64,000 nucleotides of DNA from Kordia sp965283645 (GTDB lineage: Bacteria; Bacteroidota; Bacteroidia; Flavobacteriales; Flavobacteriaceae), in contig NZ_CBDIPG010000001.1 in assembly GCF_965283645.1 (NCBI RefSeq), positions 4,092,001 through 4,156,000 on the forward strand. The letters are read 5' to 3'. The notes below the pieces were generated by a model that saw only the letters and a list, made by a program, of their open reading frames with translations, searched no databases and was not told where the DNA came from. Of this stretch, positions 17,417 through 27,362 are shown piece after piece. Numbering within the stretch: the stretch's first letter is position 1; every line of letters begins with the position of its first letter. The position numbers and the translations under genes are program-made.

Positions 17417-18913
17417 ATGATTAAAAAAGTTTTCGGTTTATTAACATGCCTTTTTATAACTGGTTGTGCTTCGCACGCAATAAAAGAAACTTCAACAAAT
17501 GTTAGCGTAACGCATCTTAATACTATTGATGCGCAAGGAGTGAATGCAGTTGAAATAAGTGCGTATTGTGCTAAAACAAAACGCTTATTTACAGCAAGCA
17601 CCTTGTATAAAGGTGTATTGGTATATGATATGTCGGATGTGAAAAACATTAAAAAAGTAGCAACTATTGATGTTTCTAACTATGGAGGAAATGTAAATAG
17701 TGTAGCTATTAATAGTGGAAATATTGCGATGGCTGTAGAAAATACAAATCGACAAGAATATGGTTTCATTGTTGTGTTTGATACTGAAAAACTAAAAGAA
17801 GTAGAAGTCCATTTTGCAGATGCTTTGCCAGATATGGTAACATATTCGCCAGATGGAAATTATATTATTTCAGCAAATGAAGGCGAGCCAAATGATGATT
17901 ATACTGTTGATCCGAGTGGTTCGGTTACCATTATAGATTTAAAAAATAACATGGTCACTACGCTGGGTTTTGAATTATACGATGATCAACTAAAAGAATT
18001 AGAAGAAAAAGGATTGCGAAGTTTTGGCAAAAACGCTACGTTTTCAAAAGATGCAGAGCCTGAGTATGTAACAGTTTCAAAAGATGGAACTAAGGCTTGG
18101 GTAATTTTACAAGAAAATAATGCAATTGCAGAAGTCGATATTGTAAATGCCGAACTAAGTGGTTTATATCCGTTAGGTGTAAAAGATTTTAGCTTGCCCG
18201 AAAATGCATTGGATGTAAGCGATCAAGATGGTAAAATACAGTTTAAAACTTGGGAAAACTTAAAAGGATTCTACTTGCCAGATGCCGTTGAAAACACTCA
18301 AATAAAAGGTGTTACGTACATTATTACAGCAAACGAAGGCGATTCAAGAGATTATCCTGGATTTTCTGAAGAAGCGCGAGTTTCAGAAATAACATTAGAT
18401 TTAACACGATTTCCGAATGCAAAAATAATACAGCAAAACGATCAACTAGGTCGCCTAAAAATAACCACTACAAAAGGTGATATTGATAATGATGGTGATT
18501 ATGACGAGTTGTATATGTTTGGAACACGTTCATTTTCTATTTGGACAACCAAAGGCGATTTAGTGTATGATAGTGGAAATGATATTGCAAAACAGACACA
18601 AGTCAATCCGAAAGCATTCAATCAAAACGATACGCGAAGCGACGACAAAGGTTCGGAGCCTGAAGCATTAGCAATACTAAAATTAAAAGGGAAAACATTG
18701 CTTTTTGTTGGTTTAGAACGTACAAGCGGCGTATTGCTATATGATATTTCCAATCCTGAAAAGCCAGTATTTTTAGAGTGGATACATCATGAAGGCGATA
18801 TTTCTCCGGAAGGATTATTTGTGATTCCAGCTTCTGAAAGTCCAACAAACCAAAACATTTTAGTGGTTTCTAACGAAATTAGCGGAACAATTAGTTTGTT
18901 TGAAGTGAAGTAA
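17417..18913 (+). CDS. Choice-of-anchor I family lipoprotein (phytase/esterase-like)
   Basis: A 498-residue lipoprotein with signal LLTCLFITGC, where the final Cys (near residue 16) would be lipidated. The body is a beta-propeller-like choice-of-anchor I region with LPDMVTYSPDGNYIISANEG EPNDDYTVDP (two joined blocks), ITANEGDSRDYPGF, the Asp-rich loop GDIDNDGDYDELYMFGTRSF and GSEPEALAILKLKGK. These repeats resemble esterase-like phytases and alkaline phosphatase-like proteins; activity is not proven. The paralogue at 25629-27179 shares all blocks. It starts 3 bp after era and may be cotranscribed. Confidence 0.85.
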   Translation: MIKKVFGLLTCLFITGCASHAIKETSTNVSVTHLNTIDAQGVNAVEISAYCAKTKRLFTASTLYKGVLVYDMSDVKNIKKVATIDVSNYGGNVNSVAINSGNIAMAVENTNRQEYGFIVVFDTEKLKEVEVHFADALPDMVTYSPDGNYIISANEGEPNDDYTVDPSGSVTIIDLKNNMVTTLGFELYDDQLKELEEKGLRSFGKNATFSKDAEPEYVTVSKDGTKAWVILQENNAIAEVDIVNAELSGLYPLGVKDFSLPENALDVSDQDGKIQFKTWENLKGFYLPDAVENTQIKGVTYIITANEGDSRDYPGFSEEARVSEITLDLTRFPNAKIIQQNDQLGRLKITTTKGDIDNDGDYDELYMFGTRSFSIWTTKGDLVYDSGNDIAKQTQVNPKAFNQNDTRSDDKGSEPEALAILKLKGKTLLFVGLERTSGVLLYDISNPEKPVFLEWIHHEGDISPEGLFVIPASESPTNQNILVVSNEISGTISLFEVK

Positions 18914-18952
18914 ATTAGTTGACTTCTCGTTTCCAGATATCTATAGTCATGA

Positions 18953-19597
18953 TTAATTCTTTAAAATTCGATCATATCGAAGTTTTCTTCTAATTGCAGC
19001 AAACAACAATAAAGCATCTATTCCAAAAAAAATAAGCACCATGTAATGAAACCCTGAATTCCAAATTATATTTGCAATGATGAATAAAAAACCCCCTGAA
19101 TATAGATAAAAATCAAAGTTGGTTTGAGAAATATTCGCTTTTGCTTGCGCGAGATCAATTGCTTTCTTTTTAGAATCTTTTAAAGGTAATTGGCGAACTA
19201 AACTTTCAAAATTTTCAAATTCTTTGTCTGTAAACTCTAATGTAGAATTTGCGTCTGAAAGCTTTATTCTTCTGTAAATAGCTGCTTTTTGATCAATATC
19301 TTGTTCTATTTTAATTCTAAAATTATGTTTCAAGTCAATCACTTTTTTCTTAAATATAAAAGGACGAATTGAAACGACATTTTCAGCATTGATGATTAAG
19401 AATCTAAATCTAAACAACAAAAAACAAAAGATTCCAATTGAAATAAGTGATAACAATCCAACAAAGAACTTTGCAATAAAAATTAAATCACTTGTCAGTA
19501 AATTTTTTTCAATTGAGATATACGTCAACATTCCTCCACATGAAATTATCAAGAGAAACCAAAAAGTAGTGTATATATTGTAAATGCCTATTTTCAT
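18953..19597 (-). CDS. Predicted membrane protein, unknown function
   Basis: A 214-residue protein with four predicted membrane helices. Two are near the N-terminus (about 10-35 and 40-66) and two near the C-terminus (about 164-205). Between them is a cytoplasmic region of about 90 residues that resembles a small PH-like fold (NAENVVSIRPFIFKKKVIDL, TLEFTDKEFENFESLVRQL). I do not recognise a named family. It lies 15 bp downstream of the rhomboid gene on the same strand, so cotranscription is likely. Confidence 0.65.
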   Translation of the reverse strand: MKIGIYNIYTTFWFLLIISCGGMLTYISIEKNLLTSDLIFIAKFFVGLLSLISIGIFCFLLFRFRFLIINAENVVSIRPFIFKKKVIDLKHNFRIKIEQDIDQKAAIYRRIKLSDANSTLEFTDKEFENFESLVRQLPLKDSKKKAIDLAQAKANISQTNFDFYLYSGGFLFIIANIIWNSGFHYMVLIFFGIDALLLFAAIRRKLRYDRILKN

Positions 19598-19612
19598 ATA
19601 CTGTTGTCCATT

Positions 19613-21154
19613 TTACCAAAGTTTTCTTTTCTGTAATTCTGTTCTACAAACGATACTAAGTATTCCACCGATGATAAATCCGCTAATCAATCCACCAAAA
19701 TGTGCGGCGTTGTCAGCGCCAGTAGCTAAACCAAGTAACAAACTTATTCCTCCAAATAAGCCTAAAGTACTCCATATGATATGCTTCATATGACTTGGAT
19801 AAATTCTAAAAATCATAAAAGCTGTCATGACTCCATACAATCCGAAAATTGCACCTGAAGCACCAATACTGATAGTGTTTTCATACCACCAAATACTCGC
19901 CACACTTGCCAATAATCCGCAAACGATATAAATAACGATCAATCGTACAATACTAAGTTTATATTCTAAAAAACTACACGCTAAGCCAATTCCGATGGCG
20001 TTCATGAATAAATGACCAATGCCACCATGAATAAACATTGAAGTAAACAAACGCCAATATTCACCATTCAATACTTCAAATCTTCTATTGCCGCCAACGT
20101 CTAATAATTCCTTCCCAGTTGGATGTATAATGTTTAAGCCTGCAAAAAGCAGCGCAGCAAATACAATACAATTTGCCAGGAGTAAAATTGCAGCAGCTTT
20201 GTGCTTTCCAAATGGATTAAGATAGGTCAGGAAGTCAGTATCGTCAGCTTTTATCGTCAGTTTGTTATTATTGAAATCGTTTAATGCTTTTTTATTAACT
20301 TTTTTAACTAGGAGTAAGGCGATTAGAATAGCACTTCCAATACTAAAAGAGATAAAAATCCATAGTAATGAAGAGCCCATTCGATCTTCAAAAGCTCCTT
20401 TTTTTGGAATCAGAATAATTTCAACATCTTTCTTTATAGCAGGATATTCTTTTTTAATACCATTCAAGAAACCATCTCGATCATCGGAATAATTTAACTT
20501 TTCAAAATACCTAACATCTTGAAAATTATAATTGTCAAATTCCTTTTCTGATCTTTTTGAAAATATTCGAAAGTCCCTATTCTTTTGGTATTCACTATCT
20601 CTATTTCGCAAACTTTCTTTATAACTCACGCCATACCAAACCGAATTTGAGTTTTCAAAAAGCGTTGCGTGAAATATTGCGACATCCAAATCTTCGTTGT
20701 TTCTTCCAGTAACTCTTGACGTTACATAGTAACCATTAAAGTTATGATCAACTTGAAAATTTGCTATTTTAAAATACTTTTCGTTTGTCAAATTTTCAAC
20801 TTCAGACACTGTATTAATTTCATGTAAGTCATAGGAGCTTTTTACCAAATAATATTGACTTATCATAAATGTAATTGCAATAGTAAGCGACATTATAAGT
20901 TGAATGCCAAAATAATCTTCACCATGTCTTCCTACAATTTTTATGATTCGAACTCTTTTTCGAAGCCAAATATGTATTACGATAAACGACAATATAAAGG
21001 GAAGCCAAAAGCTCAATAAATCTTCTTTTAGAGGAATGATTCCAAGTTTAATGTCGAATAACCATCGAAAAATACTATAAGATAGAATAGTTCCGATTGA
21101 AACTAGTAAAAATGGAATGTATATTTTTTGAAGTTTGGTTTTAATGTTTTGCAA
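19613..21154 (-). CDS. Rhomboid family intramembrane serine protease with long N-terminal region
   Basis: A 513-residue protein whose C-terminal 200 residues are a rhomboid protease core. These include EYWRLFTSMFIHGGIGHLFM, the catalytic Ser in SIGASGAIFGLYGVM and the catalytic His in NAAHFGGLISGFIIGG. The first 300 residues contain extra membrane helices (about 15-35, 42-62, 82-104, 265-285) and a soluble segment (about 120-260) of unknown fold. Typical bacterial rhomboids are much shorter. The extra region may select or present substrates, but nothing in the sequence identifies them. Confidence 0.88.
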   Translation of the reverse strand: MQNIKTKLQKIYIPFLLVSIGTILSYSIFRWLFDIKLGIIPLKEDLLSFWLPFILSFIVIHIWLRKRVRIIKIVGRHGEDYFGIQLIMSLTIAITFMISQYYLVKSSYDLHEINTVSEVENLTNEKYFKIANFQVDHNFNGYYVTSRVTGRNNEDLDVAIFHATLFENSNSVWYGVSYKESLRNRDSEYQKNRDFRIFSKRSEKEFDNYNFQDVRYFEKLNYSDDRDGFLNGIKKEYPAIKKDVEIILIPKKGAFEDRMGSSLLWIFISFSIGSAILIALLLVKKVNKKALNDFNNNKLTIKADDTDFLTYLNPFGKHKAAAILLLANCIVFAALLFAGLNIIHPTGKELLDVGGNRRFEVLNGEYWRLFTSMFIHGGIGHLFMNAIGIGLACSFLEYKLSIVRLIVIYIVCGLLASVASIWWYENTISIGASGAIFGLYGVMTAFMIFRIYPSHMKHIIWSTLGLFGGISLLLGLATGADNAAHFGGLISGFIIGGILSIVCRTELQKRKLW

Positions 21155-21328
21155 GGTACAAGGGAAATATTTTGTGTATGATATATGTGTGTGTAAAAAT
21201 ACATTTGTTACACATTCGCTAAATATATAAAAGAAGAAGTTATAAACGATAAGGGTTTCGTTGCCGAAATGTACTCAAAGTAACCTAACAAGCTTTTGGT
21301 AAATTTGAAAAGGATCACAGTATTCAAA

Positions 21329-21823
21329 CTATATCTCAATCGTCCTATTCAAAAAATGATACAAGTCAACCATTTCAGGTCTTCCTGTAGCTTTTCCCAT
21401 TCGTCCACCAAAATACAGTGCAAACCAAACTAATACCATCAATAGCATTAATGCTACCTGAAACGCATATGTATTTCCTAAAACAGCATTTGTATATGCC
21501 CAAATTCCAAAACCGATGAACAAACAAACGACTAAAAAATGAAGAAACATAAAAAATGTCCAAACGGTCGGACTTGGACCGAACAAACCGTGTAACTCGC
21601 AACTATGTTCGTCAATTTCGTCCACTTCAACATGTAATTGTGGCGACCAAAAATGTTGTTTACTTTTAGGAATTCGGATAAAAACATGATTGTCAATACG
21701 CGACACTACAAAATCTTTTTGTGTGTTTTTTGAATTTTCCAAACGTTTCAAAATCGTTTCGTTAGTTGCTGAAAGCGTTCGCTTAAACCGTGGACGTAAT
21801 ACAACTTCTTCTCCTAAACTCAT
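21329..21823 (-). CDS. Predicted two-helix membrane protein, unknown function
   Basis: A 164-residue protein. The N-terminal half is a soluble beta-rich domain (for example VVSRIDNHVFIRIPKSKQHF and QLHVEVDEID). A glycine-rich turn GLFGPSPTVW then leads into two membrane helices (about 88-112 and 119-138) and a short charged tail ending HFLNRTIEI. I recognise only a generic conserved hypothetical. It stands alone between the rhomboid gene and the rightward gene at 21983. Confidence 0.65.
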   Translation of the reverse strand: MSLGEEVVLRPRFKRTLSATNETILKRLENSKNTQKDFVVSRIDNHVFIRIPKSKQHFWSPQLHVEVDEIDEHSCELHGLFGPSPTVWTFFMFLHFLVVCLFIGFGIWAYTNAVLGNTYAFQVALMLLMVLVWFALYFGGRMGKATGRPEMVDLYHFLNRTIEI

Positions 21824-21982
21824 TGAAAGTTATTTTTAATAATAGCAATACTACTGTTTTTCAATAACATATAAACTGATAAATATCATAATGACACTAG
21901 TTGTAAATTGTACATAAACCATTAGAATTGTTTTGATTTCCTGTAAGAAAAGTTTAGTTTTAAGTACTTAAAAAAATAACAA

Positions 21983-22642
21983 TTGATAAAAAATTACAAC
22001 CGACCCATAAACGCAGCAGAGAAAAAAAGATTAACTAAAAAAAATGTTTACATAAAGGAGTCTCATGTAAAACTGATAAAGTCTATTCTATTAAAAATCT
22101 TTATTTTGAGTGTCTTTTCAACCGTAACCTACATGTATTTTTCACTTTGGTTGTTCATTCCAATATTGATGGTTTCTTTCTTTATGATTTGGCTATTGTC
22201 TATGCAGGTAAAAGATGTGATTCAAAATCCAAAAAACGTCAAAAATATTCAAGAAGTCATCAACTCAGGAATTGTTGAGGTGACAGAAATACATATTGAC
22301 AGATATATTAAAATTGATAATTACAATGATGAAGGAAATCATTTCATTGTGGAATACAATGGAATGTTATCTTTAATCGGTGGACAAGAATTTCTCGGAG
22401 TCCGAAAACTCAACAACAAGATAGAACATATTGTTATCATGGACGTAAAACGCACAGGAATCTATGATGAAAAAATAAAAAAATCAGGAAATGCTATTGA
22501 AGCTTATTATATCTTCAAAAAAGGAGTATCAGACGCGTTGTTTAATTCTGAACTTTGGGACAATCTTACAAGTAGAGAACCATTTTCTGGGAAACTTGAA
22601 GCGTTGGATGTATATATTACTGAAGATAAAAGTAAACGATAA
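21983..22642 (+). CDS. Hypothetical membrane protein with TTG start
   Basis: A 219-residue protein with two adjacent membrane helices (about residues 33-72) in a basic N-terminal context and a soluble C-terminal domain of about 140 residues. A stop codon lies two codons upstream of TTG 21983, and no ATG occurs until inside the first helix, so TTG is the most plausible start. No known motif is visible. It precedes a TPR lipoprotein gene on the same strand. Confidence 0.55.
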   Translation: MIKNYNRPINAAEKKRLTKKNVYIKESHVKLIKSILLKIFILSVFSTVTYMYFSLWLFIPILMVSFFMIWLLSMQVKDVIQNPKNVKNIQEVINSGIVEVTEIHIDRYIKIDNYNDEGNHFIVEYNGMLSLIGGQEFLGVRKLNNKIEHIVIMDVKRTGIYDEKIKKSGNAIEAYYIFKKGVSDALFNSELWDNLTSREPFSGKLEALDVYITEDKSKR

Positions 22643-22720
22643 GAAACTTTCAGTTTTTTGATAAATTTGGTAACTTTTTTTGTTTCTACACTACACATTA
22701 GTATACCTAAACACAATTAC

Positions 22721-23518
22721 ATGAAAAAAATCATATTCCTCTTACTAGTACTATTAAGCATATTAAGTTGTAAAAACGACACAATCTCTAAAGCAGATAA
22801 AGAAAAAGTAACTGAATTAAATAACAAAGCAGTTGAACTTAGATTTAAAGGAGAACTAGATAAAGCTGAAAAGCTATATGAAGAAGCATTGGAAATCGAT
22901 AATACAGATGTAAACATTCACTATATGTTAGTTGGAATTTATGTGCAAAAGAAAGAGTTTAACAAGGCATTTAAATTGTTAGAAAAATTACCAAAAGACC
23001 AAAAGAAAAGCCTACAGTATTACCAAATAAAAGGAGGCATATTTGAATTTAATGGAGATTTAAAAAGTGCAAAAGAAAACTATAGCAAAGCTTATGAATT
23101 AAGTGAAGTAAAAGAGGTTAAAACGGAAAGCGATTTAAACGAACTGATTGAATATGCAGGCATAGAAACACTTGCTGGATACAAAGAAAAAGCTGTAGAT
23201 AGAATAAACGAAGCCTTACAACTTGATTGGCTAACTGAAAGTAACAAAGAATCTTTGCGAGTGTTTCGAAACGAGTTTGAATTCTATCAAGGAAAAGGAG
23301 TACAAGGATTTGATAGAGAAAACCCTATTACTCTCTGTACAACAAATATAGATAGTTTAAAAAATGTACTAAAGCAACACCATATAAATGTTTTAGGAAG
23401 CAGTTTTGCAGTTGGGGAAAATGAAATAGAAGGAAAGCAAGCAGGGGAAATACGAGTAGATGAAAAATTTCAAAGTGGTATTGACAAACTTGGACTCGAA
23501 GAATGTGATTCTAAATAA
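22721..23518 (+). CDS. TPR-containing lipoprotein
   Basis: A 265-residue lipoprotein starting MKKIIFLLLVLLSILSC, with lipidation expected at Cys 17. It contains at least three TPR-like helical repeats: LRFKGELDKAEKLYEEALEI, VQKKEFNKAFKLLEKLPKDQ and FNGDLKSAKENYSKAYELSE. ATG 22721 is chosen because the in-frame extension to 22658 would bury the signal peptide. The C-terminal 60 residues are not repeat-like. It probably acts as a periplasmic protein-interaction scaffold; partners are unknown. Confidence 0.75.
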   Translation: MKKIIFLLLVLLSILSCKNDTISKADKEKVTELNNKAVELRFKGELDKAEKLYEEALEIDNTDVNIHYMLVGIYVQKKEFNKAFKLLEKLPKDQKKSLQYYQIKGGIFEFNGDLKSAKENYSKAYELSEVKEVKTESDLNELIEYAGIETLAGYKEKAVDRINEALQLDWLTESNKESLRVFRNEFEFYQGKGVQGFDRENPITLCTTNIDSLKNVLKQHHINVLGSSFAVGENEIEGKQAGEIRVDEKFQSGIDKLGLEECDSK

Positions 23519-23585
23519 ATTTACAAAAAACCAAACTTCCTAAAAGACTTACTTAAAATTACTTTTTACTGATAAACAGAAAACG

Positions 23586-23593
23586 TACCTTTG
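23586..23593 (+). promoter_or_regulatory. Probable -7 box upstream of der
   Basis: TACCTTTG followed by C matches TAnnTTTG exactly, 20 bp before the der start codon. A T-rich stretch (23563-23567) lies where the -33 element should be. Confidence 0.5.
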
Positions 23594-23612
23594 CAGGCAC
23601 AAAAAGAATGAA

Positions 23613-24917
23613 ATGAGTAATATAGTAGCCATAGTTGGACGTCCAAATGTTGGAAAATCGACCTTGTTTAATCGAATGATAAAACGTAGAGAAGCCATTG
23701 TTGATGCCGTAAGTGGTGTAACAAGAGATAGACATTACGGAAAATCAGATTGGAATGGAAAAGAATTTTCACTAATTGATACCGGTGGATATGTTGTAGG
23801 AAGTGATGATGTCTTTGAAGCAGAAATTGACAAACAAGTAGAATTGGCAATTGATGAAGCGGACGCAATTCTTTTTGTAGTAGATGTAGAATCTGGAATT
23901 ACAGGAATGGACGAAGAAGTAGCAAACTTACTTCGTAGAGTAAACAAACCTGTATTATTAGTTGTAAACAAAGTAGATGCGGCAAATCGTTTGCATGATG
24001 CTACGGAATTTTATTCGTTAGGTCTAGGTGAATATTTTCCAATAGCAAGTATCAACGGAAGTGGAACAGGTGATTTATTAGATGCGTTGGTAAAAGCATT
24101 GCCAGAAGTTGAAGAAGTTGAAGAAGAAAACTTACCACGTTTTGCAGTAGTTGGGCGACCAAATGCTGGAAAATCATCGTTGATAAATGCTTTAATTGGT
24201 CAAGATCGCTATATCGTAACGGACATTGCTGGAACAACGCGTGATTCTATCGATACAAAATACAATCGTTTTGGATTTGAATTCAATTTAGTGGATACGG
24301 CAGGAATTCGTAGAAAAGCGAAAGTAAAAGAAGATTTAGAATTTTACTCCGTAATGCGTTCCATTCGTGCTATTGAACACAGTGATGTTTGCCTATTAGT
24401 TGTAGATGCTACACGTGGATTTGATGCACAAGTGCAAAACATATTCTGGTTGGCAGAAAAAAACAACAAAGGAATTGTAATTCTTGTCAACAAGTGGGAT
24501 TTAGTAGAAAAAGAAACGTCTACAGTAAAAGAATTTGAAAAACACATTCGCCAGCAAATAGAGCCATTTACCGATGTGCCAATTGTATTTATTTCCGTTT
24601 TAACGAAACAACGAATCTACAAAGCTATTGAAACGGCAGTTCAAGTATACAAAAACAGATCTAACAGAATTTCTACAAGTAAGCTAAACGACGTAATGTT
24701 AAACATTATAGAACGTACGCCGCCACCAGCATACAAAGGAAAATATGTAAAAATAAAATTCTGTACGCAGTTGCCAACAGGATATCCGCAATTTGCCTTC
24801 TTTGCAAACTTACCGCAATATGTGCGTGAACCGTATAAACGATTTGTGGAAAACAAACTTCGTGAACAATTTGATTTTAATGGAGTGCCTGTAACAGTTT
24901 ATTTCAGGAAAAAATAA
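23613..24917 (+). CDS. der: GTPase Der (EngA), 50S ribosome biogenesis
   Basis: A 434-residue double-GTPase. The first G domain begins VAIVGRPNVGKSTLFNRM with DTGG (G3) and VNKVD (G4). The second begins FAVVGRPNAGKSSLINALIG (near residue 178) with DTAGIRRKAK and VNKWDLVEK. A C-terminal KH-like domain ends VPVTVYFRKK. The length and order fit Der exactly. It functions in 50S subunit assembly. The next gene starts immediately after the stop codon with no gap. Confidence 0.96.
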   Translation: MSNIVAIVGRPNVGKSTLFNRMIKRREAIVDAVSGVTRDRHYGKSDWNGKEFSLIDTGGYVVGSDDVFEAEIDKQVELAIDEADAILFVVDVESGITGMDEEVANLLRRVNKPVLLVVNKVDAANRLHDATEFYSLGLGEYFPIASINGSGTGDLLDALVKALPEVEEVEEENLPRFAVVGRPNAGKSSLINALIGQDRYIVTDIAGTTRDSIDTKYNRFGFEFNLVDTAGIRRKAKVKEDLEFYSVMRSIRAIEHSDVCLLVVDATRGFDAQVQNIFWLAEKNNKGIVILVNKWDLVEKETSTVKEFEKHIRQQIEPFTDVPIVFISVLTKQRIYKAIETAVQVYKNRSNRISTSKLNDVMLNIIERTPPPAYKGKYVKIKFCTQLPTGYPQFAFFANLPQYVREPYKRFVENKLREQFDFNGVPVTVYFRKK

Positions 24918-25523
24918 ATGTCAAAAAAAGTATTTCTCATAGCAGTATTCATCATCAGTCTACTATTAATTGGATTGATGATGTTAATTGCAGATGCTGG
25001 AAATAATCCAATATTAAATAATTTTACTACGATACATAAAGAATTTGAAGAAGCAAACAAATCGTTTGATGATGATTCTCTACAAAAACAAATTGAAACT
25101 TCTGATGTAAAGTATCCAGCAATAGTAGCGCAGTTCAATACAAAAGCACTAGAATTACTACATTATATTGAGGTATTAAAAAAAGATTTTACGGTAGCAG
25201 GTGATGATTTTAAGAAAATGGAAGTGCATAAAAACCAAATTCTATTCATCAAAAACACAAATGAACATTCTGAAAAAGGAAAACAATTCATAGCAAAAAT
25301 TGAAGCCTATGAAAACGCGCTTGCAATTGTTCGTGTAGAATTTCCAAAAATAAATACACATACCTCTCAAAAACTACGTGACAATAAAGAAAACACAGAT
25401 TGGTTAACGTATAATTTTAAAGACTTTACTGCCATTGCTAGCTACACACGATTGGCTGCTATGGAAGTCACTATTAAAAGCAAACAAAAAGATATCTTTA
25501 TGCTTGTGTTAAATACAAAGTAG
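24918..25523 (+). CDS. Hypothetical single-pass membrane protein downstream of der
   Basis: A 201-residue protein with one N-terminal hydrophobic segment (VFLIAVFIISLLLIGLMMLI) and a largely helical extracytoplasmic domain rich in charged residues. No recognised family. Its ATG directly abuts the TAA of der, so it is almost certainly cotranscribed and possibly translationally coupled. This adjacency does not by itself indicate a ribosomal role. A 105-bp gap separates it from the choice-of-anchor lipoprotein gene. Confidence 0.6.
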   Translation: MSKKVFLIAVFIISLLLIGLMMLIADAGNNPILNNFTTIHKEFEEANKSFDDDSLQKQIETSDVKYPAIVAQFNTKALELLHYIEVLKKDFTVAGDDFKKMEVHKNQILFIKNTNEHSEKGKQFIAKIEAYENALAIVRVEFPKINTHTSQKLRDNKENTDWLTYNFKDFTAIASYTRLAAMEVTIKSKQKDIFMLVLNTK

Positions 25524-25628
25524 CACTTTACAGTAAGATTACAGAAGCTACATAATTCAATCATCATTTACTAACATTCCAATAAAATAGGAGGTTCATC
25601 TTTGTTGAAATAAACATAAATCAACACA

Positions 25629-27179
25629 ATGAAAATCTTAAAACAATCACTTCTTATAGCAATGGCACTTGTTGCTTTTCAAAGTTGTGAAAATGATGAC
25701 GATGGTCAAAATGCAACAACTACTGTAGATACATCTGTAAACTTTCAATTCAAAAATACCATTACTATTGGTGGAGAAGGATCGGCAGAAATCTCTGCGT
25801 TTGATCCTGTAAGCAAAAAACTATTTACTGTAAACACAGAATCTAATCAAATAGCTATCTATGATATTACAGACATTACCTTACCAATTCAAAAAGCACC
25901 AATTGACGTAAGTGGTTTTGGCGCACCAAACAGTGTAGCTGTTCACAACGGAAAACTAGCAATAGCTATTGAAGCTTCCAACAAACAAGCGGCTGGTAAA
26001 ATAGCGGTGTACAATACAGAAGATGTTTCTTTACTAAACGAATATACTGTTGGCGCTTTGCCCGATATGGTAACATTTACAAAAGACGGAAACTACATTC
26101 TATCGGCAAATGAAGGTGAACCAAATGACGACTATACAGTTGATCCAGATGGAACAATTAGCATCATTGATGTTGTAAATAATACTGTAACAACCTTAGA
26201 CTTTGCTGCGTTCAATTCGCAAGAAGCAACCTTAGAAAATCAAGGATTTAGAGTATTTGGACCCAATGCAAACTTAGCGGCAGATGTTGAGCCAGAATAT
26301 ATTACGGTTTCGGAAGATTCGCAATATGCGTGGGTTTCACTACAAGAAAACAATGGAATTGCTAAAATAAATCTACTTACAAAAACCATAGAAGCTATCT
26401 ATCCATTAGGGTTTAAAGATTACAGCATTTCGGGAAACGCTATCGATGCGAGTGATAAAGATGATGTAAACGAATTAAAAAACTGGCCTGTATACGGAAT
26501 GTATCAACCAGATGCGATTACTGCTGTTAACATTAACGGAATAGAATATATCTTTTCGGCAAATGAAGGAGACGCACGAGAATACGAAGGAACACCAGGA
26601 TATGTTGGAGAAGATCGTGTAAAAGATGTTACGCTGGATGCAACTGCTTTTCCTACTTCTGAAGACTATCAAGCGGATGCAAACATTGGTCGTTTAAAAA
26701 TGGCACTAGATATAGGCGATACAGATAATGACGGTGATTATGATAAAATATACAACTACGGAGCACGCTCATTTAGTGTGTGGTCTGCTGATGGAAACTT
26801 ACTTTACGATAGCGGAAACGAAATAGCAACACGTGTCTTAGCAGACACACCAAATCGTTTCAATTGGGATTGGGAAGACAATGAAACAGACAACAGAAGT
26901 GACGACAAAGGAGCAGAGCCAGAATCTGTAGAAATCTTAAACATAGCAAACCAACGTTATATCTTATTTGTTGGTTTGGAGCGTAACAGTCAAGTTATGG
27001 TATATGATATAACAAATCCGGTTGCACCTCAGTTTCTACAGTTCTTACAACGTGATACAGATTACGCGCCAGAAGGTTTGTTGGCAATCAAAGCAGAAGA
27101 TAGTCCAACAGGAAAAGCCTTGCTAATCATTTCATATGAAGATAGTGGAACAGTTTCTATCTATGAAAATGAAAACTAG
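25629..27179 (+). CDS. Choice-of-anchor I family lipoprotein, paralogue of the 17417 gene
   Basis: A 516-residue lipoprotein. The signal MKILKQSLLIAMALVAFQSC ends in a lipobox, followed by an acidic tether (ENDDDGQ). It shares with the 17417-18913 protein the blocks ALPDMVTFTKDGNYILSANE, GEPNDDYTVDPDGT, FSANEGDAREYEGT, GDTDNDGDYDKIYNYGARSF (a possible Ca2+-binding loop) and SDDKGAEPESVEI. As for that gene, phosphatase/phytase-like activity is only suggested by family resemblance. A good rho-independent terminator follows at 27223, indicating that the transcript ends here. Confidence 0.85.
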   Translation: MKILKQSLLIAMALVAFQSCENDDDGQNATTTVDTSVNFQFKNTITIGGEGSAEISAFDPVSKKLFTVNTESNQIAIYDITDITLPIQKAPIDVSGFGAPNSVAVHNGKLAIAIEASNKQAAGKIAVYNTEDVSLLNEYTVGALPDMVTFTKDGNYILSANEGEPNDDYTVDPDGTISIIDVVNNTVTTLDFAAFNSQEATLENQGFRVFGPNANLAADVEPEYITVSEDSQYAWVSLQENNGIAKINLLTKTIEAIYPLGFKDYSISGNAIDASDKDDVNELKNWPVYGMYQPDAITAVNINGIEYIFSANEGDAREYEGTPGYVGEDRVKDVTLDATAFPTSEDYQADANIGRLKMALDIGDTDNDGDYDKIYNYGARSFSVWSADGNLLYDSGNEIATRVLADTPNRFNWDWEDNETDNRSDDKGAEPESVEILNIANQRYILFVGLERNSQVMVYDITNPVAPQFLQFLQRDTDYAPEGLLAIKAEDSPTGKALLIISYEDSGTVSIYENEN

Positions 27180-27222
27180 CAAACTAGAACTACAAATCAT
27201 AATAACATGAAACACAAAGATG

Positions 27223-27254
27223 TGCCCATTTATAAATGGGCATTTCTTTTTCTT
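27223..27254 (+). terminator. Rho-independent terminator after the choice-of-anchor gene
   Basis: An 8-bp perfect stem TGCCCATT/AATGGGCA with a TATA loop is followed by a T-rich run (TTTCTTTTTC). It lies 44 bp after the stop codon. Confidence 0.75.
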
Positions 27255-27362
27255 TCAAAGCCTAGCTTTAATAATTAACTTCGTTTTGAATCATTCGTAT
27301 TCAATTGCAGAAACTTTGACTGCAATCACTAAGTTCAAAGTAAAAACATAAAATCTATAACC

